NCBI RefSeq assembly: GCF_000420025.1
Contig: NZ_ATUD01000002.1
Coordinates: forward strand, 248,001 to 312,000
Direction: 5' to 3'
Length of the DNA stretch: 64,000 nt
Source of the DNA: Patulibacter americanus DSM 16676
GTDB lineage: Bacteria > Actinomycetota > Thermoleophilia > Solirubrobacterales > Solirubrobacteraceae
In this document: positions 49,093 to 59,696 of the stretch, piece by piece
How the letters are laid out: every line of letters starts with the position of its first letter
How positions within the stretch are numbered: position 1 is the first letter of the stretch
Position numbers and translations under genes: made by a program
The notes under the pieces: generated by a model
What the model was told of the DNA's origin: nothing
Seen by the model: only the letters and a program-made list of their open reading frames with translations
Database searches by the model: none

Positions 49093-51663
49093 ATGGAGCA
49101 CCGTTACGACCCACAGGAGATCGAGCCCCGCTGGCAGCAGGTGTGGGCGGACGAGAAGACGTGGGAGGTCGACAACGCGGTCCTCCAGGACCCAGCGGTC
49201 GACCCCGTCTACGTGCTCGAGATGCTGCCCTACCCCAGCGGCGAGCCGCACGTGGGGCACCTGAAGAACTACGCCATCGGCGACGCCGTGGCGCACTTCA
49301 AGCGCCGCCAGGGCAAGACCGTCGTCCACCCGCTGGGCTACGACGCGTTCGGGCTGCCGGCGGAGAACAACGCGATCAAGACCGGCCAGCACCCGCGCGA
49401 CGCGACGGAGGGGTCGATCGCGTCGTTCCAGGAGCAGTTCCGCCGCTGGGGCGTCTCGATCGACTGGTCCCGCGAGCTCGCCACGCACCGGCCGGAGTAC
49501 TACCGCTGGACGCAGTGGCTGTTCCTGAAGTTCTTCGCGGCCGGCCTGGTCGAGCGGCGAAGCGCCGCGGTCAACTGGGACCCGGTCGACGAGACGGTCC
49601 TGGCCAACGAGCAGGTCATCGACGGTCGCGGCGACCGCTCGGGCGCGCTCGTCGAGATCCGTCAGCTCGACCAGTGGTTCTTCAAGATCACGGACTACGC
49701 GCAGCGGCTGCTGGACGATCTCGACACGATCGAGTGGCCCTCCCACGTCAAGACGATGCAGCGCAACTGGATCGGCCGCTCGGCCGGCGCGCGCGTCGCG
49801 TTCCGCTGCGAGGAGACGGGCACGGACTACGAGGTCTTCACGACCCGCCCGGACACGCTGTTCGGCGCGACGTTCTTCGTCATGGCCCCGGAGCACCCCG
49901 ACGTCGACGCGCTCGTCGCCGGGACGCCGCAGGAGGCCGAGGTCAAGGCCTACGTGCAGAAGGCGCTGACCGCCGAGCGCGGCGAGCGCGGCGCGGCCGA
50001 CAAGCCGAAGACGGGCGTCGCGCTGGGCCGGCACGTCATCAACCCCGTCAACGGCGACCGCCTGCCGATCTACGTGGCCGACTACGTCCTCATGGACTAC
50101 GGGACCGGCGCGATCATGGCCGTCCCCGGGCACGACCAGCGCGACTTCGACTTCGCGCAGGCCTACGGTCTGCCCGTCAAGCGGGTCATCGCCGGCGCCA
50201 ACGTCGGCGCGCCCGACGACCACCTGGGCGACGAGGCGGCGTGGGAGCTCTCGGAGCAGGCGCTGCCCTACGTCGGCGACGGGCCGGTCGTGAACTCGCA
50301 TCCCGACTTCGACGGGCGCCACAACCGCGAGGCGCTCGAGGGGATGAACGCCTGGCTGGCCGAGCAGGGCAAGGGCGAGGCGTCGATCAACTTCCGGCTG
50401 CGCGACTGGCTCGTCTCGCGCCAGCGCTACTGGGGCTGCCCGATCCCGGTCGTCCACTGCCCGGAGCACGGGATCGTCCCGGTGCCCGAGGACCAGCTGC
50501 CGGTCGTCCTGCCCGACGTCGAGGACTACAAGCCCAAGGGCAAGTCGCCCCTGGCGGCGGCCGAGGAGTGGGTCAACACGACCTGCCCGACCTGCGGCGG
50601 CCCGGCGAAGCGCGAGACCGACACGCTCGACACCTTCGTCGACTCGTCCTGGTACTTCCTGCGCTACACCGACGCGCTGAACGCCCAGGCGCCGTTCGAC
50701 CCCGCGATGACGAACGCGTGGATGCCGGTCGACCAGTACATCGGCGGGGTCGAGCACGCGATCCTGCACCTGCTGTACTCGCGGTTCTTCTGCAAGGCGC
50801 TCACCGACATGGGCGTCCTGAACGTCAACGAGCCGTTCCAGAACCTGTTCACGCAGGGGATGATCACGAAGGACGGCGCGAAGATGTCCAAGTCGAAGGG
50901 CAACGTGGTCGCGCCGCGCGCGATCATCGAGCGCTTCGGGGTCGACACCGCGCGGACCTACGTCTGCTTCCTCGGGCCGCCCGACCAGGACGCCGACTGG
51001 TCCGACGAGGGCGTCGAGGGCGTCCACCGGTTCCTCTCGCGCCTGTGGCGCCTGTCGGCCGAGGCCGCCGAGCACGGCAGCCCCGACGCCGCGGTCGGCC
51101 GGGGCATCGACTTCGAGCCCGAGGGCGACGACCTCGAGCTGATCCGCAAGACGCACTGGGCGATCGACAAGGTCAGCCAGGACCTCGACGGCCGCTTCGC
51201 CTTCAACACGGCGATCGCCGCGGTGATGGAGCTGACCAACGCGATCTCGTCGCGGCGCAACGCCGTGGCCGGCGGCGACGGCGGCCCGGCGACGGTGACG
51301 GGCGAGGACGCCGACCGCGCCTGGGCGGCGATCCGCTTCGCGGCGGCGACCGCCAGCTCGCTGCTGCAGCCCTTCGCGCCGCACCTGTCCTCCGACGCCT
51401 ACGAGCGCCTGACGGGCGTGCGGGTGTGGGAGCAGGAGTGGCCGACGGCCGAGCAGCGCTTCCTCCAGCGCGACGAGTTCGAGCTCGTGATCCAGGTCCA
51501 GGGCAAGGTCCGCGACCGCGTGATGGCCCCGACCGGCGCGTCGAAGGACGAGCTGCAGGAGCTGGCGATGGGCCGCGAGAAGCTGCAGCCGTTCCTCGAG
51601 GGCAAGACGATCGTGAAGACGATCGTGGTCCCGGGGAAGCTCGTCAACGTGGTGGTGCGGTAG
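49093..51663 (+). CDS. leuS: Leucyl-tRNA synthetase
   Basis: The 856-residue class I synthetase has YPSGEPHVGHLKNY (HIGH-type motif, residues 47-60) and KMSKSKGNVV (KMSKS) near residue 597. The editing domain includes YEVFTTRPDTLFGATFFVMAPEHP and YVLMDYGTGAIMAVPGHDQRDFDFAQ, and the zinc-like knuckle CPTCGGPAKRETDTLDTFVDSSWYFLRYTD is present. It charges tRNA-Leu in the cytoplasm and proofreads mischarged products. The frame is open far upstream; the ATG at 49093 is correct because MEHRYDPQEIEPRWQQVWAD is the family start. Length is normal. Leader appears very short (see -10 element). Confidence 0.97.
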   Translation: MEHRYDPQEIEPRWQQVWADEKTWEVDNAVLQDPAVDPVYVLEMLPYPSGEPHVGHLKNYAIGDAVAHFKRRQGKTVVHPLGYDAFGLPAENNAIKTGQHPRDATEGSIASFQEQFRRWGVSIDWSRELATHRPEYYRWTQWLFLKFFAAGLVERRSAAVNWDPVDETVLANEQVIDGRGDRSGALVEIRQLDQWFFKITDYAQRLLDDLDTIEWPSHVKTMQRNWIGRSAGARVAFRCEETGTDYEVFTTRPDTLFGATFFVMAPEHPDVDALVAGTPQEAEVKAYVQKALTAERGERGAADKPKTGVALGRHVINPVNGDRLPIYVADYVLMDYGTGAIMAVPGHDQRDFDFAQAYGLPVKRVIAGANVGAPDDHLGDEAAWELSEQALPYVGDGPVVNSHPDFDGRHNREALEGMNAWLAEQGKGEASINFRLRDWLVSRQRYWGCPIPVVHCPEHGIVPVPEDQLPVVLPDVEDYKPKGKSPLAAAEEWVNTTCPTCGGPAKRETDTLDTFVDSSWYFLRYTDALNAQAPFDPAMTNAWMPVDQYIGGVEHAILHLLYSRFFCKALTDMGVLNVNEPFQNLFTQGMITKDGAKMSKSKGNVVAPRAIIERFGVDTARTYVCFLGPPDQDADWSDEGVEGVHRFLSRLWRLSAEAAEHGSPDAAVGRGIDFEPEGDDLELIRKTHWAIDKVSQDLDGRFAFNTAIAAVMELTNAISSRRNAVAGGDGGPATVTGEDADRAWAAIRFAAATASSLLQPFAPHLSSDAYERLTGVRVWEQEWPTAEQRFLQRDEFELVIQVQGKVRDRVMAPTGASKDELQELAMGREKLQPFLEGKTIVKTIVVPGKLVNVVVR

Positions 51664-51844
51664 AGCGACGGGCGCGCGGCGGGGCGGCCCGCCGCGGCAC
51701 CTCGTCGTGACGCAGGCCGGCGTCCGGACGGCCCTGCGTCCGGACGTAGACCGGCGATTGCCGCATCGCATCGTCGGGACACGGGATCGTCACAAGGGGC
51801 CGCGGGACCGCGAACTACCGTCGGTAGCGTCGCCGCGCGGCGGG

Positions 51845-51872
51845 GAGGACGTCGCCTGCAGGCGACGTCCTC
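51845..51872. promoter_or_regulatory. 28-bp perfect palindrome
   Basis: Positions 51845-51872 read identically on both strands: GAGGACGTCGCC, a TGCA centre, then the mirror GGCGACGTCCTC. It lies 181 bp after leuS and 64 bp before the secreted phosphatase. There is no T-tract, so it could be a leuS terminator, a cruciform or an operator for the phosphatase gene. Confidence 0.6.
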
Positions 51873-51936
51873 GTGAGCCGCGTGCCCCCGGCCGTCGTGG
51901 CCGGACCGCGACGTCTCGTCCCCGCCCGAGGTCGCC

Positions 51937-53805
51937 ATGCCCCGCCGCTCCGCGTCACCCGCCCGTGCCGTTCCCCGCCTCCTCGCCGCGGTGCTCGCCG
52001 CCTCGTGTGGCCTCGCCGTCGGGGCCACCGGCGCCGCCGCGCAGGCGCTCGACCCGACGCCGTCCGCGACACCGGACCGCATCGCCCTCGGCCTGACCAC
52101 GACACCGCAGCACCGCCAGGCGATCACCTGGCGGACCGACGAGGCGGTGAAGAGCGGCCGGGCCGAGGCCGTGCCGGTGGGGGACGGGCCGACGACGACG
52201 GCGGACGCCGACAGCCGGACCACCGTCGGCTTCGGCACGTGGACCTACACCTCGCGCCACCACACCGCGGTGCTCACCGGGCTCCGGGCCGACACGGAGT
52301 ACCGCTACCGCGTCGGCGACGGCGACGGCGAGCGCTGGAGCACGTGGCGCCGGTTCCGCACCGCCCGCGACGACGACCCGCGACCGTGGTCCTTCCTCTA
52401 CTTCGGCGACGCGCAGAACGACGTCCTCGCGAAGTTCGCCCCCGTCGTGCGGCAGGCGCAGGCGACCGTTCCCGACGCTGCGCTCGCGGTGCACGCGGGC
52501 GACCTCATCAACAACGCGGACCAGGACCACCAGTGGTCCGAGTGGTTCGCCGCGACGGACGGTCTGAGCGACACGCGGCCGTCCGTGACGACGCCCGGCA
52601 ACCACGAGTACTCGGGCGACCAGCTCACCCGGCAGTACGGGGCGCACTTCCCGGCGGGCGGCACCGCGGGCCCGATGTCGTCGTTCTACGCGGATCACGG
52701 GGGCGTGCGCTTCGTCTCGGTCAACGCGAACGACAAGGTGCCGTTCCTCACCGGTCAGCAGGCCTTCGTCCGCAACGCGCTGCGCGACAACCCGCACCGC
52801 TGGGCCGTGGTGGTGGCCCACCAGCCGGTGTTCTCCAACTCGGACGGCCGGGACAGCTCCGGCGTCCGCCTGAACTGGCGCTCGATCTACCAGGAGGAGA
52901 ACGTCGACCTGGTGCTCCAGGGCCACGACCACACCTACGGCCGCGGGTACGTCAACGCGGACCGGACCGGCACGCCCGGGGTCACGACGGGCCCGGTGTA
53001 CGTGGTCGCGAACGCCGGGCCGAAGTACTACGACCTGGCGCCGGACGACGCGAACGACTGGACGGCGAACGACGCCACCCGCGTCGTCGGCTACGACCAG
53101 ACCTCCACGTTCCAGCACATCCGCGTCGAGAAGAATCGGCTGGTGTACCGCTCCTACGCCGCCGCGAAGGGCCCCGAGGCCGACGCCCCCGGCCAGCTCG
53201 GGGACGTCGTCGATGCCTTCACCGTCACGAAGACCGCCAACGGCGGCAAGCGCGTGGCCGAGGGCGCGGACGGGGAGGACGGGACCGAGACGCCGGCGCC
53301 GGAGGACGGAGACGGATCCGGCACGCCCGCACCGGGGGACGGGGACGGCTCCGGGACCGCCGGCAGCCCGGACCCTCCGGGCGCGGGCGACGGCCCGGGC
53401 GGCACGGTCGGCGGCGGCGGACCTGTCGGTGGGCCGTCGCCCCTCCCGACGCTGACGGTGCCGGGCGGCAGGCCGGGCGCCGCGACGCCGCGTCGGGCTG
53501 CTGTGCGGTGGCTCGCCGTTCGGCCCGTGCGCCGCGACGGCTCGGTGCAGGTGCGGGTGCCTGCGGGCGGGCGGCTCGTCGTGACGTCGAAGGCCCGCGG
53601 GGCCCGGGCGTTCACGACGACCAGGCGCGTGGGGCGCGCCCGCGACCGGGCCGGCACGGTGGCGCTCCGTCTGCGCCCCACAGCGGCCGCTCAGCGGCGG
53701 CTGCGTCGCACCGGCCGGCTGGCCGTCCGGCTGCGCCTGAGCTTCCGCGACGACGGCGGGCGCACCCGCACGTCGACGCGCGCCGTGACGCTGCGCCGCC
53801 GGTAG
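51937..53805 (+). CDS. Secreted purple acid phosphatase-like metallophosphoesterase
   Basis: The 622-residue protein has a signal peptide (AVPRLLAAVLAASCGLAVGATGAAAQA). An N-terminal FN3-like domain follows (QAITWRTDEAVKSGRAE, HTAVLTGLRADTEYRYRVGDG). The catalytic domain has the five metal motifs in order: LYFGDAQND, VHAGDLINNADQDHQW, TPGNHEYSG, AVVVAHQPVF and VLQGHDHTYGRGYV. This is the complete purple acid phosphatase set. After residue about 440 there is a Gly/Thr/Pro-rich low-complexity linker and a basic beta-rich C-terminal domain with RRDGSVQVRVPAGGRLVVTS and RLRLSFRDDGGRTRTST. The extracellular role is phosphate release or phosphoester hydrolysis. A longer relative is at 19164-21779. 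Confidence 0.9.
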   Translation: MPRRSASPARAVPRLLAAVLAASCGLAVGATGAAAQALDPTPSATPDRIALGLTTTPQHRQAITWRTDEAVKSGRAEAVPVGDGPTTTADADSRTTVGFGTWTYTSRHHTAVLTGLRADTEYRYRVGDGDGERWSTWRRFRTARDDDPRPWSFLYFGDAQNDVLAKFAPVVRQAQATVPDAALAVHAGDLINNADQDHQWSEWFAATDGLSDTRPSVTTPGNHEYSGDQLTRQYGAHFPAGGTAGPMSSFYADHGGVRFVSVNANDKVPFLTGQQAFVRNALRDNPHRWAVVVAHQPVFSNSDGRDSSGVRLNWRSIYQEENVDLVLQGHDHTYGRGYVNADRTGTPGVTTGPVYVVANAGPKYYDLAPDDANDWTANDATRVVGYDQTSTFQHIRVEKNRLVYRSYAAAKGPEADAPGQLGDVVDAFTVTKTANGGKRVAEGADGEDGTETPAPEDGDGSGTPAPGDGDGSGTAGSPDPPGAGDGPGGTVGGGGPVGGPSPLPTLTVPGGRPGAATPRRAAVRWLAVRPVRRDGSVQVRVPAGGRLVVTSKARGARAFTTTRRVGRARDRAGTVALRLRPTAAAQRRLRRTGRLAVRLRLSFRDDGGRTRTSTRAVTLRRR

Positions 53806-53821
53806 GCGGGCGGTCGCCGGG

Positions 53822-53856
53822 CCGCCGCCCCGCCGCGATGCGCGGTGGGGCGGCGG
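53822..53856. terminator. Hairpin between convergent genes
   Basis: A 15-bp stem (53822-53836 and 53842-53856, one G-U pair) with a 5-nt GATGC loop follows the phosphatase stop at 53805. It precedes the convergent ilvD end at 53911 and is followed by GGTTTGCG on the plus strand. Probable terminator for the phosphatase gene. Confidence 0.7.
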
Positions 53857-53910
53857 GGTTTGCGCTCGGCCGGCCCGCGCGGCCCGCGCGCGACCGCGAA
53901 GGCCGGGGAC

Positions 53911-55815
53911 TCAGTCCCCGGCGACCCCTGTGTCGACCCGCCGCGTCTCGGCGGCGGCGACCGCCCGCTCCACCGCATCGACGTCGCGCACCGCGCCCGT
54001 GTCGGCCGAGGTCGCCATCGCCGCGTAGGCGCGCAGGGCGGGGGAGACGACGCGGTCGCGCGCCACGGGGACGTAGCCGCCGGACGCCTCGAGCCGCTCG
54101 CGACGCTCGGCGAGCTCGTCCTCGGGCACCTCGAGCGTGATCGTGCGGCCCGGGATGTCGATGGCGATCGTGTCGCCGGTCTCCACCAGCGCGATCGTCC
54201 CGCCGGAGGCCGCCTCGGGCGAGACGTGGCCGATGGAGAGGCCGGACGTGCCGCCGGAGAAGCGGCCGTCGGTGATCAGCGCGCACGCGGCGCCGAGGCC
54301 GCGGCCCTTGAGGTACGAGGTCGGGTAGAGCATCTCCTGCATCCCCGGGCCGCCGCGGGGGCCCTCGTAGCGGATGACGACGACGTCGCCCTCCTTCACG
54401 CGGTCGCCGAGGATCGCGTCCACGGCGTCCTCCTGCGACTCGACGACGACCGCCGGGCCGGAGAACCGCAGGATCGACTCGTCGACGCCCGCGGTCTTCA
54501 CGACGCAGCCGTCCTGCGCGAGGTTGCCGTAGAGGATCGCCAGGCCGCCGTCGGCCGAGTAGGCGTGCTCCACGTCGTGGATGCAGCCGTCGGCGGCGTC
54601 GGTGTCGAGCGACTCCCAGCGCTCGGACTGCGAGAACGCCAGGGCGGAGCGCTTGCAGCCCGGGGCGGCGTGGAAGAGGTCGACGGCGCGCTCGCTCGGC
54701 TTCGGCCCGCGGACGTCCCACTCCGCCAGCCACTGGGTCAGGTCCGGGGAGTGCACCGTGTGGACGTCCTCGTGGAGCAGCCCGCCGCGGTGCAGCTCGC
54801 CGAGGATCGCCGGGATGCCGCCCGCGCGGTGCACGTCCTCCATGAGGTACGTGCCGTTCGGAGCCACCTTGCACAGGCACGGGACGCGCTTGGACAGCTC
54901 GTCGATGTCGCGCTGCGTGAAGTCCAGCTCGGCTTCCTGCGCGGCGGCGAGCAGGTGCAGGACCGTGTTGGTCGAGCCGCCCATCGCGATGTCGAGCGCC
55001 ATCGCGTTCTCGAACGCCTGCCGCGTCGCGACGGCCCGGGGGAGGACGGACGCGTCGTCGCCGTCGTAGAAGCGCGTGCAGAGCTCGACGACCGTGCGGC
55101 CGGCGTCCTCGTACAGCGCCTTGCGGGCCGTATGGGTCGCCAGCGTCGAGCCGTTGCCCGGGAGGGAGAGGCCCAGGGCCTCCGTCAGGCAGTTCATCGA
55201 GTTGGCCGTGAACATGCCCGAGCACGAGCCGCAGGTGGGGCAGGCGGCCTCCTCGATGATCGCGATGTCCTCGTCCGAGACCTCGTCGGCGACGGCCTCG
55301 GCGATCGCGGTGACGAGGTTCAGCCGCTTGCGCACGGTGCCGTCGACGAGGGTGGCCGAGCCGCCCTCCATCGGCCCGCCGGAGACGAAGACCGTCGGGA
55401 TGTTCAGCCGCAGCGCGGCGTTCAGCATCCCCGGGGTGATCTTGTCGCAGTTCGAGATGCAGACCAGCGCGTCGGCGCAGTGGGCCTGCACCATGTACTC
55501 GACGCTGTCGGCGATGAGGTCGCGCGAGGGCAGCGAGTAGAGCATCCCGCCGTGACCCATGGCGATGCCGTCGTCGACCGCGATCGTGTTGAACTCGCGC
55601 GCGATGCCGCCCGCGGCCTTCACGGCCTCGGACACGATCGTGCCGACGGGCGCCAGGTGCGTGTGCCCCGGGACGAACTGCGTGTACGAGTTCGCGACCG
55701 CGACGATCGGCTTGCGGCCGATGTCCGCGGCGTCGACCCCGGACGCCCGCATGAGCGAGCGGGCACCGGCCATGTTGCGCCCGTGGGTGACGGTCCGTGA
55801 ACGGAGAGGCGGCAT
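53911..55815 (-). CDS. ilvD: Dihydroxy-acid dehydratase
   Basis: The 634-residue protein matches IlvD throughout: [62 protein letters not shown], and [60 protein letters not shown] follows near the C-terminus. Cysteines in ISNCDK and CPTCGSCSG fit an iron-sulfur cluster site. It converts dihydroxy acids to 2-oxo acids in valine, leucine and isoleucine synthesis. The ATG at 55815 gives the usual N-terminus [14 protein letters not shown]. No Shine-Dalgarno is evident, so a leaderless mRNA is possible. No other ilv gene is near. Confidence 0.97.
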   Translation of the reverse strand: MPPLRSRTVTHGRNMAGARSLMRASGVDAADIGRKPIVAVANSYTQFVPGHTHLAPVGTIVSEAVKAAGGIAREFNTIAVDDGIAMGHGGMLYSLPSRDLIADSVEYMVQAHCADALVCISNCDKITPGMLNAALRLNIPTVFVSGGPMEGGSATLVDGTVRKRLNLVTAIAEAVADEVSDEDIAIIEEAACPTCGSCSGMFTANSMNCLTEALGLSLPGNGSTLATHTARKALYEDAGRTVVELCTRFYDGDDASVLPRAVATRQAFENAMALDIAMGGSTNTVLHLLAAAQEAELDFTQRDIDELSKRVPCLCKVAPNGTYLMEDVHRAGGIPAILGELHRGGLLHEDVHTVHSPDLTQWLAEWDVRGPKPSERAVDLFHAAPGCKRSALAFSQSERWESLDTDAADGCIHDVEHAYSADGGLAILYGNLAQDGCVVKTAGVDESILRFSGPAVVVESQEDAVDAILGDRVKEGDVVVIRYEGPRGGPGMQEMLYPTSYLKGRGLGAACALITDGRFSGGTSGLSIGHVSPEAASGGTIALVETGDTIAIDIPGRTITLEVPEDELAERRERLEASGGYVPVARDRVVSPALRAYAAMATSADTGAVRDVDAVERAVAAAETRRVDTGVAGD

Positions 55816-55938
55816 GACGGAAGGGTAGCCGCGCCGCTCCCGGAGCCGCCCGGGAACGCGCGTCCCTGCGTCGGATCGGCACGGGACCGGCGCGAAGACG
55901 GGGTCCCGCGCAACGCCGCGACTCGTAGCGTCGTCGGG

Positions 55939-56688
55939 GTGCTCGACCGTCCCTGGGTGCGCCTCGTCCTCGGGGTGCTCGCCGCCGCTGCGCTGGGTGC
56001 GCTCGCGGCGCGCGTGGCCCTGTCCGTGCCGTCGGGGAGCGGGGCCGGGGCCGGTGGGAAGGCGGCGTCCTTCGGCGGCTCGGGGAGCGGCCCGGGGGCC
56101 GGTCGCTCGGGTGGCTCGGGGGGCGGGGGCGGGTCGTGGTCCGCGGGGTCCGGGGCGGGCGGCGACTCCGGCGGCGCCTCGGCGGGCGGCGGGTCGGGGT
56201 CGGGCGTGTCGGCGACGGTGGGCGGCGGCTCGGGCACCGTCACGGTCCACGTCACCGGGGCGGTACGGCGGCCGGGGGTGTACGAGCTGGACGAGGGGGC
56301 GCGCGTCTTCGAGGCCGTGCGCAAGGCGGGAGGGGCGAAGCCGGGCGCGGACCGGCAGGGTCTCAACCTCGCCGCACCCGTGCGCGACGGTCAACAGGTG
56401 CTCGTCCCGGAGCGGGCGCCCGCTCCGGCACCGGGCGGCGGCGGGACGGCGGCGCCCGGAGGGAGCGGTGGCGCGGCGGCCGGCGGCGCGGCCGGCGCGC
56501 CCGTCGACCTGAACACCGCGAGCCTCGAGGAGCTGCAGACGCTCGACGGCGTGGGCGAGGCGACGGCGGAGAAGATCCTGAAGCTGCGCGAGGAGCGCGG
56601 CGGGCTCGGCGGCGTGGACGACCTCGACGAGGTCCCCGGGATCGGTCCGAAGAAGCTCGAGGCGCTGCGGGAGCAGCTCGGCGGATGA
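55939..56688 (+). CDS. comEA: ComEA-like DNA-binding protein (SLBB plus helix-hairpin-helix)
   Basis: The 249-residue protein begins at a GTG and has an N-terminal membrane anchor ([23 protein letters not shown]). A very Gly/Ser-rich stalk of about 65 residues follows. The SLBB domain is [59 protein letters not shown] second Gly/Ala-rich linker leads to the helix-hairpin-helix domain [59 protein letters not shown]. It binds incoming DNA outside the membrane during natural transformation. Its stop overlaps the comEC start by 4 bp (ATGA). Confidence 0.95.
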   Translation: MLDRPWVRLVLGVLAAAALGALAARVALSVPSGSGAGAGGKAASFGGSGSGPGAGRSGGSGGGGGSWSAGSGAGGDSGGASAGGGSGSGVSATVGGGSGTVTVHVTGAVRRPGVYELDEGARVFEAVRKAGGAKPGADRQGLNLAAPVRDGQQVLVPERAPAPAPGGGGTAAPGGSGGAAAGGAAGAPVDLNTASLEELQTLDGVGEATAEKILKLREERGGLGGVDDLDEVPGIGPKKLEALREQLGG

Positions 56689-59159
56689 GCGCCCGGTGGC
56701 CGCAGCACCACGTCGCCCTGATCGCCGCCGTCGGCCTGGTCGTCGGGCCGCGCTGGCCCGTGGCCGTCGTGGTGCTGTGCGCGCTGGCGTGGGCGACGCA
56801 GCCGCGTCCGGGCTGGGCGTCGGTGGCGGTGGCCGTCGCGCTGCTGGCCTCCGTCGGCGGCGCCTGGCGTGCGGCCCAGGCGCAGGAGACGGCGCGGGTG
56901 CCGCTCGCGTCGGGCCCGGCGGTGGGCCCCGACGAGCCGGTCGAGGTACTCGAACCCGCCGAGCGGGCGCTCGACGGGCGCTGGCGGACGACGGTGCGCC
57001 TGCGGGGCGCCACGGTGGAGCTGCGCACTCCGGTGGCGGCGGCCGCACCGGCGCTCGTCACCGGACGGCTCGTGCGGGTGCGCGGCAGCGTGCGCCCGGT
57101 GGCCGAGGGTGCGGTCGGCGCGCGGGCCCGGGGGATCGCCCTGACGCTCGACGCGGTCGTCGTCGGCGACGCGGGTCGTCGCGGCGGCTGGCGGGGGTGG
57201 ATCGACCGGGTGCGCGAGCGGGCGGAGGCCACGCTCGCGTTCCGGGGCGAGGCGTCGGGGGCGGACGCGGGTGGCACCAGCGCCGGTCGGGGCGAGGCGT
57301 CGTCCGCGGACGCCGGCGGCGCCACGGGACCCGGTGAGAGCGGACCGCGCACGGCGCTCCTGCGCGGCATGGTCCTCGGTCAGGACCACGCGTTCACGGA
57401 CGAGCAGGAGGAGACGTTCCGGCGCTCCGGGCTCTCGCACCTGGTGGCGGCGAGCGGGCAGAACGTGGCGCTCGTCGCGGCGCTCGTGATCGGGCTGGGG
57501 GCGCTCGCCGGCATCCGGCGTCCGTGGCGGATCGCGTGGGCGATCGCCGCGGTGGCCGTCTACGTGCCGCTCGCCGGGGCCGGGCCGTCCATCCGCCGCG
57601 CGGGGGTCACCGGCATCCTCACGCTGCTCGCGCTCGGGCTCGGGCGCCCGGCCGACCGCTGGTGGGCGCTGCTGCTCGCGGCGATCGCCACGGTGCTCGC
57701 CGACCCGTCCTCGCCCGGGCAGCTGGGGTGGCAGCTGAGCTTCGCCGCGGTGCTGGGGCTGCTCGTGCTCGTCGACCCGCTGACGGCCGCCGCCAAGCGC
57801 GTGGGCTGGCCGGGGTGGCTCGGCGCGGCGGCCGCGGTGCCGCTCGGCGCCGGGCTCGCGACCGCGCCGGTGCTGGCCGCGGGCGTCGGCGACGTCTCCC
57901 TCACCAGCCTGCCGGCCAACATCGTGGTCGAACCCGTCGTCGCGCCGCTGACGTGGATCGGGATGGTCGCCGGGGTGCTCGGGCCCGAGGGCGCCCCCGT
58001 CAGCGGCTGGCTCGTCGCGGCGACCGGACCCCTCCTGGACTGGACGACGGGGGTGGCGGTGTGGGCCGCGTCACCGGAATGGGCGGTCGTGCGCCCCGCG
58101 CCCGCGACGGCGCTGGCGCCCGTGCTGGCCCTGCTCGCCGTCCTCGTGGTGGTGCGACGCCCGCCGTGGCTCGTGCACGCGCAGGATCTCGGACGCCGCC
58201 GCCTGCTCCGCGCGCCCGGCGGTCGGCGCGTGCTCCGGGTGCTGCGCGCACGCCGGGGGCCGCGGGGGCGGGCCGTCGCCGTGTGCGGTGCCGCGGCCGC
58301 GGCGGGGGCGATCGCGGTCGGGGCGCGAGCGGCCACTGCACCGGTCCCGGTCGGCCCGGACGGCGTCGTGGTGCTCGCGGTCGGGCAGGGCAGCGCCACG
58401 CTCCTGCGTCAGGGCGGGAGGACGATCCTGGTCGACGCCGGGCCGGCCGACGGGCGCATCCTCGACCGGCTCGCGGAGCACGGGGTGCGGCGGCTCGACG
58501 CGCTCGTCCTCTCCCACGCAGCCGCCGACCACACGGGTGGTGCGCCCGCGGTGGCGGCCCGCCTGCGGCCCGCGCTGCTCGTCGACGGACGCAGCGGCCA
58601 CGACGACCCGGGAACGGCGGTGGCCGCCCAGCTCGTGACGGCCGCGGGTGGGCGCGTCGTCCCCGCCCGGACGGGTCTGTGGGTGACCGCCGGCGCGCTG
58701 CGGGCCGAGCTGCGCTGGCCGCCACCCCGGACGGGGCCCGCGCCCGCGGGCGAGGATCCGAACGACCAGGCCGCGGTCCTGCGCGCCACCGTCGGCGGGG
58801 TCCGCGTCCTGCTGCCGAGCGACCGAGAGGGCGCCCCGCTGCGCCGGGCGGCCGGCGGGCCGGTGGACCTGCTGGTGCTCCCGCACCACGGCAGCGCGGA
58901 CCCGGACGTGCCGCGGCTGCTCGAGGCCGTGAGCCCGCGGATGGCCGTGGCACAGGTCGGCGCGGGCAACACCTACGGCCACCCCGCGCCCGAGACGACC
59001 GACGCGGTCCGGGCCGCCGGCGTGCCGCTGCGGCGCACCGACCGCGACGGCAGCGTCACCGTCACCGCGGCGGACCCGGGTCCCGCCGAGGGGACGGCCG
59101 ACCGCGCCGCGCGGAGACCAGGCGCCCTGCTCGTCCGGACGACGGGGCAAGGGAGGTGA
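56685..59159 (+). CDS. comEC: ComEC DNA-uptake channel protein
   Basis: The 824-residue membrane protein has an N-terminal OB-like region and the competence core with [52 protein letters not shown], then multiple helices ([44 protein letters not shown]). The C-terminal metallo-beta-lactamase-like domain starts at about residue 555 ([27 protein letters not shown]) and ends with [39 protein letters not shown]. The metal motif is [10 protein letters not shown] where family members usually have HxDxDH or HxHxDH, so one metal ligand is an Ala. This may affect nuclease activity. Coupled to comEA. Confidence 0.95.
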   Translation: MSARWPQHHVALIAAVGLVVGPRWPVAVVVLCALAWATQPRPGWASVAVAVALLASVGGAWRAAQAQETARVPLASGPAVGPDEPVEVLEPAERALDGRWRTTVRLRGATVELRTPVAAAAPALVTGRLVRVRGSVRPVAEGAVGARARGIALTLDAVVVGDAGRRGGWRGWIDRVRERAEATLAFRGEASGADAGGTSAGRGEASSADAGGATGPGESGPRTALLRGMVLGQDHAFTDEQEETFRRSGLSHLVAASGQNVALVAALVIGLGALAGIRRPWRIAWAIAAVAVYVPLAGAGPSIRRAGVTGILTLLALGLGRPADRWWALLLAAIATVLADPSSPGQLGWQLSFAAVLGLLVLVDPLTAAAKRVGWPGWLGAAAAVPLGAGLATAPVLAAGVGDVSLTSLPANIVVEPVVAPLTWIGMVAGVLGPEGAPVSGWLVAATGPLLDWTTGVAVWAASPEWAVVRPAPATALAPVLALLAVLVVVRRPPWLVHAQDLGRRRLLRAPGGRRVLRVLRARRGPRGRAVAVCGAAAAAGAIAVGARAATAPVPVGPDGVVVLAVGQGSATLLRQGGRTILVDAGPADGRILDRLAEHGVRRLDALVLSHAAADHTGGAPAVAARLRPALLVDGRSGHDDPGTAVAAQLVTAAGGRVVPARTGLWVTAGALRAELRWPPPRTGPAPAGEDPNDQAAVLRATVGGVRVLLPSDREGAPLRRAAGGPVDLLVLPHHGSADPDVPRLLEAVSPRMAVAQVGAGNTYGHPAPETTDAVRAAGVPLRRTDRDGSVTVTAADPGPAEGTADRAARRPGALLVRTTGQGR

Positions 59160-59202
59160 GGCGGGGCGCCGAGGCGGGGGGACGCCCAGCGCCCCCGCGG
59201 TC

Positions 59203-59586
59203 TCAGGCGGCGGCGCCGTTGCCGTTCGGGGCGTCCGGCAGGCGGACCCCGCGGCCGTGGGGCTCGAGCTCGCCGACCCGCTTGAGGCGGCTGACGGTCG
59301 AGGCCACCACCGTGCGCTTCATGCCGCTGATGCGGGCGATGTCGGCGGCGGTGACCCCGGGCTGCTCGGCGATGACGGCAAGGATGGCGCTCTTGTTCGC
59401 GCCCTGGCGGCGGCGGACGTTCGGGGCCGGCTTGGGCGCGGCGTCACGCCCTTCGCTCGCGGCGAGGATCGCGCGGAGCTTCTCGGCCTCGTCGAGGTAG
59501 GGCTGCAGCTCCTCGAGCCGGGCCTTGACCGTCTGGACCACCTCGTCGAGGACGGCGGGATGGTCGGAGTTCGTGTGCGGAGCCAT
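59203..59586 (-). CDS. Small winged-helix-like DNA-binding protein
   Basis: The 127-residue protein starts with MAPHTNSDHPAVLDEVVQTVKARLEELQPYLDEAEKLRAILAA, a coiled-coil dimerisation-like helix, and continues with a basic stretch (APKPAPNVRRRQGANKSAILAVIAEQPGVTAADIARISGMKRTVVASTVSRLKRVGELEPHGRGVRLP). The latter is a clear helix-turn-helix with a winged tail. This resembles small actinobacterial HTH regulators. The frame is open upstream with no family features. Targets are unknown. It is convergent with comEC, so regulation of competence is conceivable but unsupported. Confidence 0.7.
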   Translation of the reverse strand: MAPHTNSDHPAVLDEVVQTVKARLEELQPYLDEAEKLRAILAASEGRDAAPKPAPNVRRRQGANKSAILAVIAEQPGVTAADIARISGMKRTVVASTVSRLKRVGELEPHGRGVRLPDAPNGNGAAA

Positions 59587-59669
59587 GGGGGAGCGCGCTG
59601 GTCCGGAGGAATCGTCGGGGAACGGGACGACCGCCGGCACGGGGGAGACTGAGAACTTCGTCGCGTCCG

Positions 59670-59696
59670 CGTGACGGTCGTTCACGTCATCATGAC
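59670..59696. promoter_or_regulatory. Inverted repeats upstream of the small HTH gene
   Basis: CGTGA/TCACG (59670-59674 and 59682-59686) and GTCAT/ATGAC (59686-59690 and 59692-59696) lie 84-110 bp upstream of the HTH start at 59586. They are candidate operator half-sites for autoregulation; arms are only 5 bp, so chance is possible. Confidence 0.3.

Noticed and set aside
48247..51771. Long minus-strand frame opposite leuS
   Set aside because: Shadow of leuS: low-complexity Arg/Val/Asp product with no domains; leuS is certain on the other strand.
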